A stretch of DNA of 64,000 nt, taken from contig CM055061.1 in assembly GCA_029204045.2 (NCBI GenBank), positions 46,152,977-46,216,976 on the forward strand, written 5' to 3'. Under the pieces are notes generated by a model, which ran no database searches, had not been told where the DNA came from, and saw only the letters and a program-made list of their open reading frames with translations. Origin of the DNA: Tillandsia leiboldiana. Lineage: Eukaryota; Streptophyta; Magnoliopsida; Poales; Bromeliaceae. This document shows positions 11,649 to 22,272 of the stretch, one piece after another (the first letter of the stretch is position 1; each line of letters starts with the position of its first letter). Made by a program: the position numbers and the translations under genes.

Positions 11649-12184
11649 AGGAGAGGTCTACAAAGTCAACAGAGTGGTTGGAAGCCCATACCTCAACACT
11701 GTGCACCAATCCGAGCTAATTCTGGGCATTCCCCGAGTCTGTGTTCGGGTACCAGCATTTTTGGTACCGGAACACCACCTCTGGTTCCGGTACCAGGCAG
11801 CTGGTTCCGGAACCAAGGGGCCAGTTCCGGAACCCAACTGCTTGGTTCCGGAACCCAGCCACCCAGAACCTTCCCGAGTCGCGCCGATAACTCACTTCCT
11901 CGCCCCGGGACCTCCGCATCACCCCGAAACCAACCGAACACCTCTGTAAAATCATAATACACATGTCCCAAGGATCAACTCACAACAAACCCATCCATGA
12001 AACCAATGCTGACCCGCAAGCTCTCAATCCGACGCCAACTCACTTTTCTACAAGAATACTTCCGCGTCGCTCCGGGACCACCCGAACCTCTCTGTAAATA
12101 CAAACAAAAACTGCTAAAGGTATTTCCACAATACCAGGCTGCCACGTGGAGTCGGCACAATGCCCGAAGCTCCGGTACTCTACA

Positions 12185-13138
12185 ACATGAACGATCCTGG
12201 ATCGGGCATTTCAATCCAGATCCCGAACCCTGTTTTTCTGGAATAGCCTGACTCGTTACGACGATCCGGATCACAGTAAATCCGATCCGGATCGCCGTCC
12301 TGAAAATTTCCAGATAAGGTAAGTTTTTTATTCTTATCTCTTTCCAAAGGTTTCTAAACTATAAATAGACATTTAGGGTTTCTCAAAAACGTGGGGAGCA
12401 CGGCCGATCAATTGATAAAACACTTGAGAGCAACCCTAGAGGCTAGGTTTTTATCGTTCTTCTTTATAGCCTCTTTTAGGTCAATTCGACGGTTCTTTCA
12501 AGAACATATCTTTTGTCGAATTGATCTAATCTTTGCTTAGAGATTTTTCCCATGGATCTTCATTGATAATCTAAGCAAAGGATCACCATCGAAGCCAATA
12601 TTCTTACCGGCTGAGTTTGCGTCGTGGATTCGACGTGGCATCGTGGATTCGGTGTGCTAAAGGCGGTTCGTGGATTCGAAACGTGTGCTCGTGGATTCGA
12701 GTGGCGTTCGTGGATTCGAACGTGTGCAGTGGACGTGCAATCGTTGGAGGCCAAGGTCCGAAGAAGTTGAAGGAGGGGTTAAATCCGTGGAGACGGTAAT
12801 CACCTTGTTATTCTTCTTTTCTTAGTGGATTGTTATTGCGTGGACATCCAATCGGTGAGCGCAAGGTCCGAAGAAGCTGAAGGAGGGGTTTGAGTCCGTG
12901 GAGTCGGTAATCACCTTGTTATTCTTCTATTCTTAGTGGATTATTATTGCGTGTTGGTCCCGTGGTTTTTCTCCTGGATTGGAGTCTCCACGTATATCTC
13001 GGTGTGCTGTTTTTATTTTCCGCATTCGTTTTTATTTTGCACTGAGATTTGGTTTATAAGTATTACACCTATTCACCCCCCTCTAGTTGTTTGATAGTAC
13101 CTATTTAGATCCTTGTGGATCCAATATATAAACCTACA
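12185..13138 (+). repeat. S2 5' LTR, truncated at its 5' end
   Basis: Matches the S2 3' LTR from about 17120 onward; the first ~440 bp are missing. It keeps two TCCGGA palindromes, a TATA box near 12359 and the hairpin row (about 12620-12730). It ends CCTACA. Confidence 0.85.
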
Positions 13139-13139
13139 A

Positions 13140-13154
13140 TGGTATCAGAGCGGG
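13140..13154 (+). other. Primer binding site of S2
   Basis: tggtatcagagcggg, one base after the LTR end, complementary to initiator tRNA-Met. Confidence 0.85.
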
Positions 13155-13171
13155 TTTTAGGTTTATCTATC

Positions 13172-15126
13172 ATGTTGGGTGAAAGTGGTAATATTTATAG
13201 ACCTCCTCTTTTGATGGGACTAATTATGCTTATTGGAAAGTGCGGATGAGAGCTTTTCTCATCGCAATTGATGAGCGGGTATGGCAATCCGTGGAATACG
13301 GTTGGGTGTATCCTGTTGAGGAAGTAGGAAATTCTACCATCCCAAAACCTCGCTCTAGATGGTCCAAATAGGAATTTGAAAGATCTTCTTACAATGGGAA
13401 AGGTATGAACGCTTTATTTAATTCTCTTTCCTCGACTGAGTTCACACGAATTTTCCGCGTGTGAAACCGCGAAGGAAATTTGGGATATTCTCAAAATTAC
13501 ACATGAGGGTACTAATCTTGTAAATTCAAAAGCTCCAGATGCTTACAAGTCAATTTGACTCTATTCATATGGAAGAGCTTGAAATTGTTTACAGATTATT
13601 ACACTAGACTTCAGATGTAATCAATACTTGTGCTAATTTAGGAGAAAAGATCCCGGAGTCGAGAATTGTAAGAAAGATACTTCGGACTCTTCCGGAACGT
13701 TTAGGGCAAAGGTTACCGCCATTGAAACCGTTAGTCATCCGGATGAGATGAGTGTAGAGGAATTAGTAGGCGCTTTGCAAACTTATGAAATGACTTTTCC
13801 TTCTAATCAAGTTTCTTCCAAGTCTTCTTCTAAGCTTACAGGTATTGCATTCAAATCAACAAAGGAAGAAGATAGCGAATCGAGTTCCGACGATGAAATC
13901 TCTTTTGCCGATTTTGAAGAACAATTGGCGCGGATCACAAAGAAATTTCGTCGGAAGTTTTGGAAGAATCGAACCGATGGATCTTCATCCACGAAACCTT
14001 CTAAAGGATCATCGGGTTCTAAATCCTCTAACCTCAAAAGCTTTGCAAAACCTTCTAAAGAAAAAGAAAAAGATGATTTCGAAGGGGAAATCCAATGCTA
14101 TAGATGCAAAGGCTACGGCCATTTTTCAACGGATGTCCTTCTCCGAAATCATATAAAAGAAGGCTTTGCAAGCGAAAACTGGGACGATTCTACTTCTAAT
14201 GAATCGACCTCAAGTAAAGAGGAAAAAGTCGTTGCCTTACATGCTTCTGAAATTCCCTCTTCTAATGTTTGTTTATCATCTTTAATCACTGACTCTATTC
14301 CTTTGATTTTGCATGAAACATCAACATCCAACGGAGAGTCATCAAGTGAGGGGGAGTCGGACGAAGAAGAACTCGTTGAGGCATATCAACAACTTCTTGC
14401 GGAATCTAAGAAGATGGCCAAGCATATCAAGAAGTTGAGGAAGCAACGACTTGAGAATCAAGACGAGAATCATGCTTTAAAGATCAAACTTCATGATCTC
14501 GAGGAGGAACGAGAGCTTTATTGGATAATAATAAAATCCTCCAGGAAAAGATAAATCAATCGGAAACGATCGTTAATTCCCATATTAACAAGATTGATTT
14601 TCTAGAAAAACAGTTTGAGGAGATTCATGTCACCAACCAAGTTTTGACCAAGCAAGTTCATGAACTCAAATTCGACATACAAAGGCTTTCAACCGGTTCC
14701 AAGAAACTAGATTGTATGTCCGGATTAGGTCAAACAAGCAAGGTTGGTTTGGGATTCAAAAAGGACCAAACTGTGCATGCTTCAAGTTCCACAATGAAAT
14801 TGAAAGGAAGAACTTGTCACTTATGTGGACTTGAAGGACATCTGGTGAAGAATTGCCCGAAAATAGGAAAGAAGAGTCCTTCGGCAACTTCATCTACGGA
14901 GCGAACTCAACGGAATCAAAAGACACATCAAGTCAATGGAGTTCACTCAAACCACCAAAGGTCCGAGCCACAACGTCAATCATACAAGTGGATTACTGCG
15001 AGGCAAAGACCTAAGGTGGATCAACAGTCAAAGCTATCATCTCCCAACCACAATGAATCAAGACAACCCAAAATTCGACAATTTTGGATTCGGAAAGGTG
15101 ATATCTTTCCTTGTCTTAAGTTCTAA
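13172..15126 (+). pseudogene. gag: copia gag of S2, multiply frameshifted
   Basis: Begins at an ATG (13172) matching the S3 gag start, with the same opening plan (GG or SG, N-I, R-P-P). It loses frame almost at once, then regains long frames at 13748-14554 and 14521-15126. Most frame breaks against S1 are single-base losses in homopolymers (for example near 13521, 13584 and 13700), which looks like consensus error. The break at about 14521 is shared with S1. The first knuckle (about 14096-14135) lacks one base against S1, so its last Cys is out of frame. The second knuckle is intact at about 14815-14856. Same function as the S1 gag. Confidence 0.85.
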
Positions 15127-15535
15127 ATAGCTTATGACTGTATGTAATGCTTTGATTGGTTTTCCTTTCATATTTTTCTGAATCTCTGCATTACATGTTT
15201 TCAATGCTCTTCGTTTTTATGTTTTCTTTTTTTTAAACAAAAGGATTTTAACGAACAAGTGCATTGAATAAAAAGGGTTTTCACTTTCAATCACTCCAAT
15301 TTAATTTTATTTGAATTATCAACTTTACTCCATAATCATAATTCTTGAAGATATTTCATTATAGGAGTTTTTGATAATTATATTCATCAAATTTTAGAAA
15401 TCATGTGTGATCTTTAGATGATTATTCTATCTCGGTTGTGTGAATTCATTGTGATAAACGTGAGACAACCGATAGACTAAAATTTGGGATTTAATTCTTT
15501 CACGTAAGAGATTGCATTCTTACAAGGGTAAATAA

Positions 15536-15646
15536 ATGAATTGTAAAAGATGTGGAAAGAGTTACATCCGAAAGGAGTGTGAAAACTACCACCACATGTT
15601 GGAAAAAGTTGCCACATGTTTTGGATGCTTGAAAAATATTTTATAA
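15536..15646 (+). other. 37-codon mini frame with CxxC...HH...CxxC, S2 tail
   Basis: Reads CKRCGKSYIRKEC, then HH, then CFGC and a stop. The first part resembles a CCHC knuckle with the His changed to Tyr and one spacer residue lost. S1 has one extra A after the third Cys codon and diverges there. Either a third, degenerate knuckle or a chance pattern; no start context or neighbour supports expression. Confidence 0.3.
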
Positions 15647-16250
15647 AATTTTATTTAGTTGAAGCATTCGGAGATTCATATTCAAAGTTCTTATATTCTG
15701 AACAATCTCCTGGTTGGTATAAGGTGGGATAGTTGAAAGATGCTCAAAGAGCCACCCTTAGGTATTTTAGTGCTTATCTCAAATTTGAAAGGGTAAGAAA
15801 TCAAATTGAAGTCATTTGGAAATCTCTGTAAGTCATCTTTGTACATCCGTTACATCTTGATAGACTTTGGATCTCAAGATTATTTTTGATGACTTGTGTT
15901 TGACGTATATAATGTGAAAAACGGTTTATAATGTTTTATCTTTGTTTTTCATGATTTCGGAGTAAATCTTTTTAATTTTTGTGAAATTAATTGGATTGAA
16001 TGACATCTATGTGATATCATATTATTCTCAAGCACTTAAATTGTTTTCTTGATGGAATACAAATCGGTAATTCAAATATTTCAAAATCTGGATTTGTTTC
16101 AAGAAATTATTTGATTTTTGCGTTCGAGTACCGGTACGCAATCTATGTTTTTGTTATATACCGGAACTGGGCTTTTATCTCTCTTTTACTATGGACTAAT
16201 GCTGTTAGTGATTTCCTTTTGTCTAGTATGTTCACTGTTTGTCAATTTGT

Positions 16251-16677
16251 GACAAAAAGGGGGAGAAGAGAAATAGGGGAGAAGAGAGAAATAGGGGAGA
16301 AGAGATCATCGAGATAGGGGGAGACAGAGATGAGATCATCGAGAAAAAGAAATGAGATGAGAAAAAGGAGCCGAAAAACAAAAGAACCAAAAGGATGAAT
16401 CAAATGTAGGATTTACATTTAATTTCTAACGGCTGACTTTTGATTTGTTTGGAGTTTTGTTTTTGCAGGATCTACATCACTTTAAGACTCCAAGTCCTAA
16501 GTCATAGAGTTTGTTCTAAGACTGGTTCAAATGTATTTTTGTTTATTGGATCTTTCACGCAAAGAAAGTCAATGTTTTGGTGATGACATTGAGTTTCGAT
16601 TTTTTGGTTTAAGATGAGTGACTTGAGCGCTTTTATGTATTTTTGGGTTTTGTCACGAAATTGCCAAAGGGGGAGAT
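16251..16677 (+). other. S2 internal and terminal polypurine tracts
   Basis: Internal tract gacaaaaagggggagaag begins at about 16251 and is followed by GA-rich short repeats. The terminal tract ccaaagggggagatt ends at 16677, directly before the LTR. The same pair is present in S1, and near 23709 and 24221 in S4. Confidence 0.75.
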
Positions 16678-18075
16678 TGTTACGGCACTTTGGTGTTGGC
16701 ATATTTTGTGAGTCAAGTCAGTGAGTTGAGTCGGAGTCTTAAAGGGATCAAATTGTCAATCAGCAATCAAAGACTTAGAGAAGATTCAACAAGAGCTCAA
16801 GTTGACACTCAGTGTCTTGAGTCTTGAAGATTGAAGTTGAAGAATTGTGGATCAGTTACATCAATCTCAAGAAGAAAGTATTCAGAAGGATCAGGTATGG
16901 TTAACTAAATAATTTTGGTGATCCGAATACTTTCTTATAGTGTAGAAACACTTGGATGAATTTTTAATTGCATAAAAATCAAAAACTGGACATGGGACAT
17001 GTTCAGGATCCGGATCAGACAGTCCAATCCGGATCCCGAAGGGTGCTTGTTCATTAGCAAATCCGATCCGGATCAAAGGTCATTTCGATCCGGATCCCGA
17101 ACATGGGTTTTCGCTAGAATACATGAACGATCCGGATCGGGCATTTCAATCCGGATCCCGAACCCTGTTTTTCTGGAATAGCCTGACTCGTTACGACGAT
17201 CCGGATCACAGTAAATCCGATCCGAATCGCCGTCCTGAAAATTTCCAGATAAGATAAGTTTTTGATTCTTATCTCTTTCCAAAGGTTTCTAAACTATAAA
17301 TAGACATTTAGGGTTTCTCAAAAACGTGGGGAGCACGGCCGATCAATTGATAAAACACTTGAGAGCAACCCTAGAGGCTAGGTTTTTATCATTCTTCTTT
17401 ATAGCCTCTTTTAGGTCAATTCGACAGTTCTTTCAAGAACATATCTTTTGTCGAATTGATCTAATCTTTGCTTAGAGATTTTTCCCATGGATCTTCATTG
17501 ATAATCTAAGCAAAGGATCACCATCGAAGCCAATATTCTTACCGGCTGAGTTTGCGTCATGGATTCGACGTGGCATCGTGGATTCGGTGTGCTAAAGGCG
17601 TTTCGTGGATTCGAAACGTGTGCTCGTGGATTCGAGTGGCGTTCGTGGATTCGAACATGTGCAGTGGACGTGCAATCGTTGGAGCGCAAGGTCCGAAGAA
17701 GTTGAAGGAGGGGTTAAATCCGTGGAGACGGTAATCACCTTGTTATTCTTCTTTTCTTAGTGGATTGTTATTGCGTGGACATCCAATCGGTGAGCGCAAG
17801 GTCCGAAGAAGCTGAAGGAGGGGTTTGAGTCCGTGGAGTCGGTAATCACCTTGTTATTCTTCTATTCTTAGTGGATTGTTATTGCGTGTTGGTCCCGTGG
17901 TTTTTCTCCTGGATTGGAGTTTCCACGTATATCTCGGTGTGCTGTTTTTATTTTCCGCATTGGTTTTTATTTTGCACTGAGATTTGGTTTTATAAGTATT
18001 ACACCTATTCACCCCCCCTCTAGTTGTTTGATAGTACCTATTTAGATCCTTGTGGATCCTATATATAAACCTACA
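16678..18075 (+). repeat. S2 3' LTR (1.40 kb, complete)
   Basis: TGTTACGG...CCTACA. Holds the TCCGGA palindromes (17008-17235), TATA box (17294), the TGGATT hairpin row (17557-17668, one stem damaged by a G-to-A change near 17560) and the two direct repeats near 17690 and 17795. It is inserted in a minus-strand gypsy LTR (18076-19106). Confidence 0.9.
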
Positions 18076-19106
18076 CAAAACATTGCCACAGTAAAAGGGG
18101 TCAAAAGATGCCTCGAAAACCCCACCAAAAACTCGAAACAGAGCAAAGTAATCATCACAGAAATTCAAGGCCTGCCTCTCATGAACACGTTGCTAAAAAA
18201 ATCGCCCAAAAAGTCCTTCGGGGCAACTCAGGGGAGCCCGCGGACGGAACTACGACGAAAAAAGCCACCAAAAAAGGAATGTCGAAGTGCGCCGGGTTGC
18301 TGAAATCGTCGATGTCACGGCCTCCAACAATGCCAAGGATCCTTGAAAAAATGGTGGACATGATGAAGATCATCTCAGCCAAAGGGGGGCCCCGAAAACC
18401 TTCCAAAACTCCCAAAAGAGGGGGCTCCAAGGGCCATTTTATAGGCAAAAACCCAAAAATCCCCCTTCAAAGGACTTTGGGGTACACTATCGGGCGCCCG
18501 AAACCTTCGGGCGCCGAACACAGGACACCATGCGGTGCACCGGGATTAATCCGAGAGTGCCACGTGTCCCGTCCCACGCTATAGTGAGGCGCGGCCAACC
18601 GGGCTGCGCCACGCGGCCCACCCGCACACGTGGGTGGTTGGCGCCCGCCACTCAGGCGGCGCCACGTGGCAGCGCCAACCGCCCCCGGACCTGCCCGCCA
18701 GCTGCACGACCTGCCCCGCCTTCCCGCTCGGCTGCATGAACCGTGCCGCGTGTGCCGGCCAATCCGGAGCCGCCACGTGCCCCCCCCGGTCCACAACTCC
18801 CCCGTGCGCCCGATTACACTATAAACTTCCGGTTGTCCGTTTTCGGGTGTCCGGACTCAGAAAAATATGTTCAAATAGCCAATTTTGACCGTTTTCGCCC
18901 GCTGAATCCAAATTCTATGTTTGTTTTGCCAAAATCCACTTCTAAATTTTGATGAAGGCATCCCGAAAGGCACACTTGATCCAAATTTCATGCTGGGTCC
19001 ATTTCTTGAGTCTAATTTGCGCGCAACCAACTCTAACAATCAACAAGGGCCTCCACAATCTGCTGATCAAGCCGAAACTCCTCCACGGGGATTCGGGTCA
19101 TCACAT
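18076..19106 (-). repeat. Gypsy LTR fragment, 5' 1.03 kb, minus strand
   Basis: Minus strand starts TGTGATGACCCGAATCC at 19106 and is cut at 18076 by S2. The GC-rich core (18480-18820) carries repeated CACGTGG/CCACGTG-like boxes. Related to the plus-strand fragment at 32054-33133. The remainder should lie left of S2 but is not recognisable there. Confidence 0.7.
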
Positions 19107-19167
19107 TCTCTCTCTAGAACTCTGATGATTCTAGCTTGCCTCCTAGCTCAGTTTTTGCATCTTTAAG

Positions 19168-19551
19168 GTAAGTTTCACATCTCAAATCTCGGTTTTGCAA
19201 TGTTCTTGCTATTTTTCTTCAAAATGAGATGGAATTCGTGCATAGAACTCATTGTTTGATGTTTTTCTCTGAAATTTCTTGTATAAATTGAACTGTGGAT
19301 GTCTAAGAAACCTATCTATGATTGTTCTTTACATTCTAAACGAATTTTTGGGCATTGATTTATGAGATTTCGGGATTTAGGGCATATTTAAGAATTTTCA
19401 AAAATCATACAATTGATTTATTTTTAATTTTTTTTTTGCAAATCTTTCTTGATTCCTAGCTTCTACATGTGATAAGGATTGTTTGGGTATAATTTTTCAA
19501 ACTTTTGAAATTAAACATCTTTTTCATGTATTTTGGAGTTCTTGATCACAG
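19168..19551 (+). other. Candidate intron ahead of the env-like frame
   Basis: Strong donor context AAG|GTAAGT at 19167/19168, a T-rich AT-rich body, and acceptor GATCACAG ending at 19551, 27 bases before the ATG at 19579. The downstream exon is open in the env-like frame back to the acceptor. Splicing would let a downstream gene be read from the element's RNA. No transcript evidence here. Confidence 0.35.
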
Positions 19552-19812
19552 GGGAGTTTTTGTGAAAAATCCTTCAAGATGGTTTTTGGATGTATTATCG
19601 TGTTCATCACTGCTCTTGTGAGCACAAGGATTACAAATAAGCTGAAAAGGTCAAGAATGAATCAGGATGAAGCGGAATACGTTCCGTTGGACGATTCCGA
19701 TACCAAGTCGGAGGATTGGGAGAAGGCGGTTGAAGGGGCAAAGGAAATCGCAACAGAGAAAGCATCCTCTGCACCCAAGGGAAAAGCCCCGGCTTCAGCA
19801 ATAGCCAAAAGC

Positions 19813-22272
19813 TGTAGTGTCCACAATTTTCGTTCGGTATCACTTTCAGTATTCACGGTATTTTTCCTCATATTTTCGTTATGTATTTTTGGTCGGATTT
19901 GTATTCCATTGTGTAGGGCCCGAAAAATGGAAAACGGTGGTACGATCGGCTCTAAATTCTGGTAAGTGGAGCTCCCGATGTGATTTTTCTAAGTTAATGT
20001 AAAGGAGGTGTTTAGAACACTCATTTCGGCTTTTGGGTGCTTGAAAATTCATGCCAACATACGATGAGATTTTCGAAAGATTTGGAACACAAATCAAGGG
20101 AGAAACGGTTAAATTAAAAAATTTGTTTGTTACAAAAAGATTCGATTTGTTACAAAAAGATTTGATTTGTTGCAAAAAGTTAGGAAGCGGTTATTATTGT
20201 TTCAAAATCTCTTATAAATAGTGGAACCGGGCATCGGTTTCTACTTTACATACCTAAGAGAAGGAGAGAGACAAGAAAACCCTAGTTTTCAAATTGTAAC
20301 GAAAAGAGAACGTCGTCTTCTTCCTCGAAGGGTTCATCGGAGATCGGGATCAGCAATCGGCATTGTCGTGGGACAACGGAGGAGGGAGCACCAACGTCGA
20401 GGGAGACCGGAGAGCGGAGGTCGGAGCCGAGCATCGTAACGTCACCTTCACCGACTAAAAGGTGTGTTTTGGATTTTTTGTTATCTCTTGTAGAGATTTG
20501 GTAGGGTTTTCGATATTTTTGTCGGGTTCTTTGAGGTGTCGATGAAAACGGGGATCTAGTGCGAAGTTGGTGTCAACACCGTCAAGGTGGACGGGAGGCC
20601 GCCGCCACCGTCGATGTAGACGGGAGGCCGCCACCGCCGTCATCATGATTGGGAAGCCGCCGCCGCCATTGTACAGAAAACGGGAGGCCGTCCCCCGCCA
20701 ACCGAGAGGGCACCACCGCACGGGGCGCCGCCCGCATGGAGGCGCGGCCCATGCGAGGCGCCGCCAGCATAGGCCGGACCCTTGCGGGGCTCCACCCGCG
20801 AGGGAAGGGTCCAAGCCGACGGGGCTGCGCCACCGCGGGAACCATCGCGCCGCCGCCGTACCGCAGGTTGCCACAACTTCGTTCTTCCGCCGTTTCGTAG
20901 CACCGCTAACCGTTTCATTCCGTTAAGCGATATTTTTTGCCGATTTCGCCGTCGGAACTCCGGTTTGACCCTCGACTCGTGGAATTTCGTTACGATGATA
21001 TTTTTAACAATAGTTTGTGGTGTAGTTTTTGTCCGGGCAAAGTTTGAGGTGTTTTGGGAGTGTTCACACATCGTTTTCTTCGTCATTAGAGGTGGGTAAT
21101 CGAACCAAGGTAGGGGATGTTGTTGGACCTTGGAGTCCGGCCCTCCTCTCCTTTTTTATTGTAATTTTTGGCATAACTATTTTAAGAGTAAGGAAGGGTA
21201 GGGTGTTGCATGTTTTGGCAAAATTGATACATACAAAAAGAGAACAAGTTAAAACGCTTGACTTTATCGGGTACAGCTGCCGTGATCTAGTCTACTGATA
21301 CAAGTTTTGAAGCTCATGGCGCAATCACGTACACCAGCGGTTTGGCCACCGCAAGGGTGTACTTTTCCAGGAAAGTTGGTCTAAGGACCCGTGAAACTCT
21401 ACGTGGTGTTTACGTATGGGCCCTCTGAGGTGCTACGGGGAGGGTAAAAAGGACACCAAAGGATTGAGCAAGGTTGGAAATTTCTTGGGTCTACGGACTA
21501 AGGAATGGTATGAATGGAATGGATGTTTCGATTTACGGTTTGTTGTCCTATTTACTTTTTGTACCTATGGTTGTCCTATTTACTTTTTGTACCTATTACA
21601 GCTTGTTATTATTATGTTGTTGGTTATTTTCCTTCCTATATTTTGGTCACTGACTCCCACCATGTGACAGGTTCCGGCGGGGACGAATGAGAGGCGTCGG
21701 CTCACGAGTGACTTATATTTTCGTCATTCCGGTGACCCCTTTTACTCCTCTTTTTGGTTATTACACTTGTGGATATTGGTTGCATGACATTCGAACAACT
21801 TGTGATGTGGATGATGATGTGAGATGAATGTTGGAACACTTGAACGCCGTGATGGCTTTGGGGTGATAAACTTTTGATCTTTCATTTTTATCTTGTGAAT
21901 GTGAAGGTTTTCGAAAAGTTAAAACAATTGCGAAAAGGGATTTCTAAAACAAGAGTGTCGGGTAGGCACTATTTTAAAACCTTATGGTTTTATCCTTTCA
22001 ACTTGGAGTATGCCGAGTGGGCGAGTTTCCTTTGAATGATGTAAAAGTTATTTGATCCCATAATTGAGAATGTGTATGTTAAACTAGTGGTGATTAGTGA
22101 TTGTATGTTATGCGACGCCGTGCATATGCAAGGGAGACTCTGTCCGTTTATTGAAAGTGACCTTGTATATGTGGCAAGTCTGGGCACGTGCCGGGGAATA
22201 AAGGCTTTTAGAAAAGAAAAAAAAAAAAAGTTGGGCCGTTTTCCGCTTTCAAATTACCCCCGGGGTGTGACA
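19813..22272 (+). mobile_element. Solo LTR (2.46 kb) inside the env-like gene
   Basis: TGTAGTGTCC...CCGGGGTGTGACA, flanked by the 5-bp direct repeat AAAGC (19808-19812 and 22273-22277). The ends match the gypsy LTR style of this window. It has a TATA box (20213), a GC-rich block (20570-20870) and a poly-A run (22219). The lack of interior and second LTR means the full element recombined away. Confidence 0.93.
20213..20220 (+). promoter_or_regulatory. TATA box in solo LTR
   Basis: TATAAATA, about 400 bases into the LTR, followed by a leader-like region. Confidence 0.55.

Larger units (their letters stand above)
5266..12184 (-). mobile_element. Chromovirus-like Ty3/gypsy element A (decayed, non-autonomous)
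   Basis: Minus-strand order: 5' LTR 12184-9290, primer site about 9281-9266, gag remnant about 8990-8090, protease and pre-RT remnants about 7800-7210, hairpin repeat block about 7200-7020, unrecognised decayed interior, chromodomain remnant about 5590-5430, polypurine tract about 5400-5365, and the first 99 bp of the 3' LTR (5364-5266) before the gap. No reverse transcriptase, RNase H or integrase core can be read. The chromodomain and the gag start place it among chromoviruses, most like Tekay/Del. Confidence 0.8.
9290..12184 (-). repeat. Element A 5' LTR (2.9 kb)
   Basis: On the plus strand it begins TGTCACGCCCC and ends ACTCTACA, so on the minus strand it runs TGTAGAGTACCG...GGGGCGTGACA. 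It contains the twin hairpins near the primer site (9297-9365), the upstream hairpin (9694-9718), a GATA microsatellite (about 9784), a GC-rich block (11020-11260) and a TATA box at 11638. It abuts a truncated S2 LTR at 12185 without a visible spacer. Confidence 0.85.
12185..18075 (+). mobile_element. Sirevirus-like copia element S2 (gag-only, non-autonomous)
   Basis: Truncated 5' LTR (12185-13138), primer site (13140), broken gag (13172-15126), non-coding tail and full 3' LTR (16678-18075). The interior is only about 3.5 kb because pol is absent. Particles, if made, would depend on proteins from another element such as S3. The 5' LTR starts mid-sequence against element A, so no target duplication can be scored. 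Confidence 0.88.
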
